Shown piece by piece: positions 7,615-10,535 of a DNA stretch of 10,535 nucleotides. Position numbers and translations under genes: made by a program. The notes beneath the pieces are model-generated. The model was not told where the DNA came from. It saw nothing but the letters and a program-made list of their open reading frames with translations, and made no database searches. Every line of letters begins with the position of its first letter. The first letter of the stretch is position 1. The stretch covers positions 1,140,420 to 1,150,954 of the forward strand of contig MU646349.1 in the NCBI GenBank assembly GCA_026770585.1. Reading direction: 5' to 3'. Source of the stretch: Baffinella frigidus. Lineage: Eukaryota > Cryptophyceae > Cryptomonadales > Baffinellaceae.

Positions 7615-7746
7615 GTTTGGAATTCAGGGTTCAGTGTGTATGGTGTAGTGTACAGTGTTTAGCGTTCAGGGTTTGGGGTTTAGGTTTTAGGGTTTCAGGG
7701 TTTCGGGTTTAGTGTACCTTTAGTTTCACACCGACAAATCCTGCTA

Positions 7747-7846
7747 TCCCTTAAGTGACCAGTAGGCTCATACGCCCTACGGTAGGGCCCTAAGACCTGC
7801 CTAGGGCTTCCGCGGGCGATTATTCACCCGTTGGTCACTTAAGGGA
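7747..7846. mobile_element. MITE family 2, copy 1
   Basis: A 100-bp element with perfect inverted ends: TATCCCTTAAGTGACC (7745-7760) and its complement at 7833-7848. The outermost TA (7745-7746 and 7847-7848) is the likely target duplication. The core is CGCCCTACGGTAGGGCCCTA. Confidence 0.8.
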
Positions 7847-7971
7847 TAGGGACATGGAACCTCTGTGGGGGTAGCCGCGGTGGCACGCTCACAAAGTCCC
7901 ACCATGGTCACCATAGGACCCTTCATGTAGGCATAGGCCTACTCGCCTGAAGAGCCTTATGAGCGTCTTGA

Positions 7972-8019
7972 CCCCGGTACAAGGTGACGCATACATGTAC
8001 CTGTCACCTTGTACCGGGG
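7972..8019. repeat. 17-bp perfect hairpin
   Basis: CCCCGGTACAAGGTGAC (7972-7988) pairs exactly with 8003-8019 across a 14-base loop. The rest of 7849-8103 has a short dispersed-repeat fragment (about 8052-8100) and no gene that I can see. Confidence 0.8.
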
Positions 8020-8103
8020 ATACCTGACTATCCTATTCTAGAACTAACGCAGGGCCATTCTGCAGAACAAGTTCCAGTGTCCGCCTATAGTGGCAGCCAA
8101 GGG

Positions 8104-8325
8104 TACAGGGGAACCTTGCTCATAAGAAACTGCCCCCCCCCTAGGGGCACCATAGGGCCCTAGGTATCCCTTAAGTGCCCAGTAGGCACACACGCCCTAC
8201 GGTAGGGTCCTAGGACCTACCTAGGACCTCTTGGCCATCAAATTTGACGGCCTGGGCACTTAGGGGATAGGCCTACTGTAGGGTCCTGGGGGGAGGCGTT
8301 TTCTGATGAGCGAGGTACCCCTGTA
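8104..8325. mobile_element. MITE family 1, copy D, interrupted
   Basis: The ends match family 1 (TACAGGGG... and ...GAGCGAGGTACCCCTGTA). Copy D is 222 bp rather than about 122 bp because a family 2 element sits in its core at 8167-8267. Confidence 0.88.
8167..8267. mobile_element. MITE family 2, copy 2, nested in copy D
   Basis: A 101-bp element with ends TCCCTTAAGTGCCCAG and CTGGGCACTTAGGGGA (one mismatch), flanked by TA (8165-8166 and 8268-8269). Removing it restores a family 1 core reading CCCTAGGTAGGCCTACTG. Confidence 0.88.
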
Positions 8326-8559
8326 CAGGATGCGTGCATGCACTTAGTTCACACTGGCTCGCGCTTCGTCTTCTCCGTACTGCTACGAAATTGGGTTGCT
8401 TCCTTTACGGAAGGGCTCCTCCATTCAATGGCTCCAACGTCTACTGAGGCGGGCCGATCCCCGGATAGTCCTCATAATGCCAAGCCTTCATCGTACATGT
8501 ATTTTATTAACACTCTTCTACGGGCGCACGTCTCCTCCTTCCCATCACGCCGAGGCTTG
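8326..8559. other. Unassigned region between MITE copies
   Basis: An open frame (8338-8601, +) crosses this stretch but runs into MITE copy E and has no recognisable domain. I see no other feature. Confidence 0.4.
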
Positions 8560-8681
8560 TACAGGGGTACCTCGCTCATAAGAAACGCCCCCCCCCCCTA
8601 GGACCACCGTAGGGCCCTCGGCATAGGCCCACTGTAGGGTCTTAGGGGGGGGCGGTTTCTTATGGGCGAGTTACCCCTGTA
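8560..8681. mobile_element. MITE family 1, copy E
   Basis: A 122-bp copy beginning TACAGGGGTACCTCGCTCAT and ending ...GGGCGAGTTACCCCTGTA, with TA at both ends, a C run and a G run beside the arms, and the CACCGTAGGGCC core. Confidence 0.88.
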
Positions 8682-8737
8682 GGAGACAGGCGTGTAGAAG
8701 ACTCTCAGGACCAAAGATTCTAGCCCCGGGTGTAAGC

Positions 8738-8764
<27 letters not shown>
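8738..8764. repeat. GA microsatellite
   Basis: A run of GA dinucleotides lies immediately after the RWP-RK stop codon, presumably in its 3' untranslated region (CT-rich in the transcript). No AATAAA is visible just downstream on the minus strand. Confidence 0.9.
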
Positions 8765-8769
<5 letters not shown>

Positions 8770-10047
8770 CGCGCGTACAGTGCACAGCCTCAAGCCCAGC
8801 GTAGAGAAAGGACAAGTCGCACCCCACATCCTCCGCATAATCCTCCAAATCGCTGCAGTCCCCCCCCTCCGACGCGAAGCTTCCCGCGCTACCCGCCTCG
8901 CTCTCCACGCGGGGTGCAGAAGCGGGCAGGCGCCACCCGTCTGGCACGGCGGACACACCTGGCTGCGCCGCGACAGCCAGCCACACGCCGGGCCGCGCTG
9001 CGGCAGCCAGCCACGCGTTTGGCTGCGCTGCGGCAGCCAGGCGGCCGTACGCGAGCGCGAAGCCGTCGCGCGCCTCTCCCGGATACGCGTCGGCGGACGA
9101 GAACTGAAAGCCGCGGGGCAGCTCCTCCTGACGCGACGTCAGCGGGCGTGCCTCCGAGCGGGCCGAGCGCTGCGGGCGGTCAGCGGGGGCCTCTCTTTTG
9201 CGTGAGTGTTGCATCGCCGCTGCCGGAACGGGGGCGGCGAAGACGCCGCTGTGCCCCGGCGAGCGCGACACGGCGCTGGAAACCTCTTGGTGGCTCTTCG
9301 CCGCGGAGAGGCCGTTGGAAGGTGTTCCATCGCGTGGAGAAGACGGCGAGGCGGTTTTCTCACGGCGCCCGCGCCCGCGAAAGGGCCAGCGAGCGACTGA
9401 AAACTTGCGACACACGTTCTTGAGGGCCGTTCCTGCGAGATGTTTTGGGTTTAGGGTTGAGGGCTTAGGGTTTGAGGTTGAGGTTTGAGGTTTGGGGTTT
9501 GGAGTTTAGGGTTTGGGGTTTGGGGTTTGGGGCTTGGGGTTTGGGGTTGGGGGTTTGGGGTTTGGGGTTTGGGGTTTAGGGTTCGAGGTTTGGGGTTGGG
9601 GCCCTCACGGCACAGTCCCAGCCTCTCGGCCGCCTCGACCAACGGGAGATGGAAGAGCGGCGTGAGGTTCTCGAGATTCAGGAGGAGGGTTGTATCCGTC
9701 CCGCGCACATCTTCCCCGCGGGCCGGCTTCCGCCTTGCGAAGACGCGGGTGACCGAAGCAGGATCAGGCACCGCGTCGGGGGGAGACGGGGCTTGTTCGA
9801 TGCTTTGCATCTCGCAGGTTCGTGCGAGGCTCACACTTTCCACCGTGTCGGCCCCCGAGGAAGTTACAGAGTCTAGGTCGTCGAAGGGTTCGTCGTGCAA
9901 GAAAGAGCACGCGACGTTGAGCAGCGAGACGCTGTTCCCCCGAGGACTCGTGCACCTGATGAGCTCATCGTGCTCCGTTTCTTGGACGGTGTAGCCTCTG
10001 TCTGACGGAGCAAAAGACGGAGCACGACCGGAGCAAGACTGGAGCAT
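8765..10047 (-). CDS. RWP-RK domain protein, two exons (10047-9609, 9432-8765)
   Basis: Splicing the minus strand from 9609 to 9432 (phase 1, C|GA) gives a 368-residue protein. The RWP-RK domain spans about residues 121-167. Its first half in exon 1 includes FHLPLVEAAERLG (132-144) and Cys146. Its second half in exon 2 includes R-T-A-L-K (147-151), CRKF (154-157) and the signature RWPFR (161-165). A basic RGRGRR tract (165-171 region) could aid DNA binding or nuclear import. Family knowledge: RWP-RK proteins are DNA-binding transcription factors, acting in nitrogen response and gamete identity in plants and green algae; the target here is unknown. I see no PB1 or GAF-like region, so it resembles the short RKD type. 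The N-terminal 120 residues are acidic and Ser-rich. Exon 2 continues with a low-complexity Ala/Pro/Arg tail containing about three 10-residue repeats and an acidic end. An in-frame TAA lies seven codons upstream of ATG 10047, supporting this start unless there is an upstream exon. The stop is next to a GA microsatellite. Confidence 0.85.
8959..9048 (-). repeat. Three 30-bp tandem repeats inside the RWP-RK gene
   Basis: Three 30-bp units (8959-8988, 8989-9018, 9019-9048) share the core GGCAGCCAG with few differences. On the minus strand they encode 10-residue repeats of the W-L-A-A-A-A-(Q/R)-P-(N/G) type in the low-complexity C-terminal half of the RWP-RK protein. Confidence 0.8.
9433..9608 (-). 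other. Intron of telomere-like repeats splitting the RWP-RK domain
   Basis: This 176-bp GT-AG intron on the minus strand has donor TGCC|GTGAGG and acceptor CTCGCAG|GA. Positions 9442-9600 are heptamers of the CCCTAAA, CCCCAAA and CCTCAAA types in the sense strand. Splicing joins Cys146 to R-T-A-L-K and rebuilds a continuous RWP-RK motif. Many repeats carry CCCCAAA, which lacks TAA, so the unspliced frame stays open as a Pro/Lys/Gln-rich tail until near 9451. Intron retention would therefore give a protein with half the domain. Confidence 0.85.
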
Positions 10048-10535
10048 GTGAATGTCGGACTCAAGTTACCGAGATGTTCGCCTCTTGTCGTTTTGTTGAA
10101 TCGAACGGCAAGAGGAAATAAATCTACAGATGTATTCTACTCACGGCAGCTCCAGGGCAGGATGATCCGTGCGTGTGCCTCTGAAACCTTTTTTTGACAC
10201 AGTCAGTCAGCAAATCCCTTCGTTGGACATAAACGTGAGTGTCCATGAATGAGGTCACGCGGACCTTCGAAAATTGCGTAGTAAATTGGGTGTAATTTAT
10301 AAATTTCGTAGAGGAGAATTTCCCCTCCTCCATGACTTGTTAGGACCTAGGATCCTAAAGTCAACCGAGATTAACGAGTTTTCGTAATTCTTGGGTGTCG
10401 GCAAGCCGGAATTTCCTTTCGAACCCAAACGAAACTTCTGTTCGAGAGAACTGAAAGGATCTCCGGAAAAGACTTCAAGAAACTCAACCCAGAACACACA
10501 ATAACAGACCCTCAACTCAACCCTTATCCGAAACA
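10048..10535. other. Region upstream of the RWP-RK gene
   Basis: This is expected to hold the promoter and 5' untranslated sequence of the minus-strand gene. It contains a 12-bp stem with one mismatch (10081-10092 and 10104-10115) and a short TTAGGA/TCCTAA inverted repeat near 10340-10357. No core promoter motif is recognisable and the small open frames have no domain. Confidence 0.4.

Larger units (their letters stand above)
6573..7712. repeat. Degenerate TTTAGGG-type array, about 1.1 kb
   Basis: The array is almost continuous GGGTTTA, GGGTTCA, GGGTGTA and GGGTTGA heptamers, often drifting in phase. It contains local homogenised blocks: GGGTTCA near 6690-6750, GGGTGTA near 7340-7420, and GTTGAGC at 7559-7614. 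The C-rich strand would be sense for a minus-strand transcript. I find no exon to place beside it. Confidence 0.9.

Noticed and set aside
8338-8601. 87-residue open frame on +
   Set aside because: The C-terminal part is translation of MITE copy E and the rest shows no domain or homologous copy.
8914-9423. 169-residue open frame on + opposite RWP-RK exon 2
   Set aside because: Arg/Ala-rich antisense shadow. The minus-strand frame has the RWPFR motif and continues correctly across the intron.
9485-9994. 169-residue open frame on + opposite RWP-RK exon 1
   Set aside because: Its first part is translated telomere-like repeat (G-V-W-G-L-G pattern) and the rest is antisense to the supported exon.

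Overview
The window looks like nuclear DNA of a eukaryote, most likely a microalga or related protist. The evidence is GT-AG introns inside recognisable protein domains, degenerate plant/alga-type telomere repeats (CCCTAAA/TTTAGGG), an RWP-RK transcription-factor domain (a family known from plants, algae and some other protists), an Armadillo-type repeat protein, and many small non-autonomous transposable elements. I see no operons, ribosome-binding sites, rRNA, tRNA or CRISPR. I cannot name the species.

Only two genes can be supported, and both become intact only after splicing. Gene 1 (+ strand, exons 3840-4354 and 4609-4768) encodes a 224-residue Armadillo-repeat protein with a hydrophobic, signal-like N-terminus. 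Gene 2 (- strand, exons 10047-9609 and 9432-8765) encodes a 368-residue short RWP-RK protein. In both genes the single intron is built almost entirely of telomere-like heptamers. In both it lies inside a conserved domain, and in both the C-rich CCCTAAA strand is in the sense direction. The two 3' splice sites also share the pattern AAAACAT-N4-CAG. Telomere-like repeats acting as introns is the most striking signal here.

The rest is repeat-rich. Positions 1-1040 hold a short tandem family broken up by hairpin-forming insertions, including a 226-bp TA-flanked element whose empty site can be read from neighbouring repeat copies. Positions 1106-1788 hold 26-bp and 34-bp tandem repeats around a telomere-like array. 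Positions 1840-3290 and 7745-8685 hold miniature inverted-repeat elements: five copies of one family, two of a second (one nested in the first) and a probable third, all compatible with TA target duplications. Positions 5276-5734 hold two inverted copies of a 132-133-bp element, each with its own 11-12 bp target duplication. Positions 6573-7712 are a 1.1-kb degenerate TTTAGGG-type array with no gene attached that I can recognise.

The two genes are not evidently functionally linked. What they share is the type of intron.
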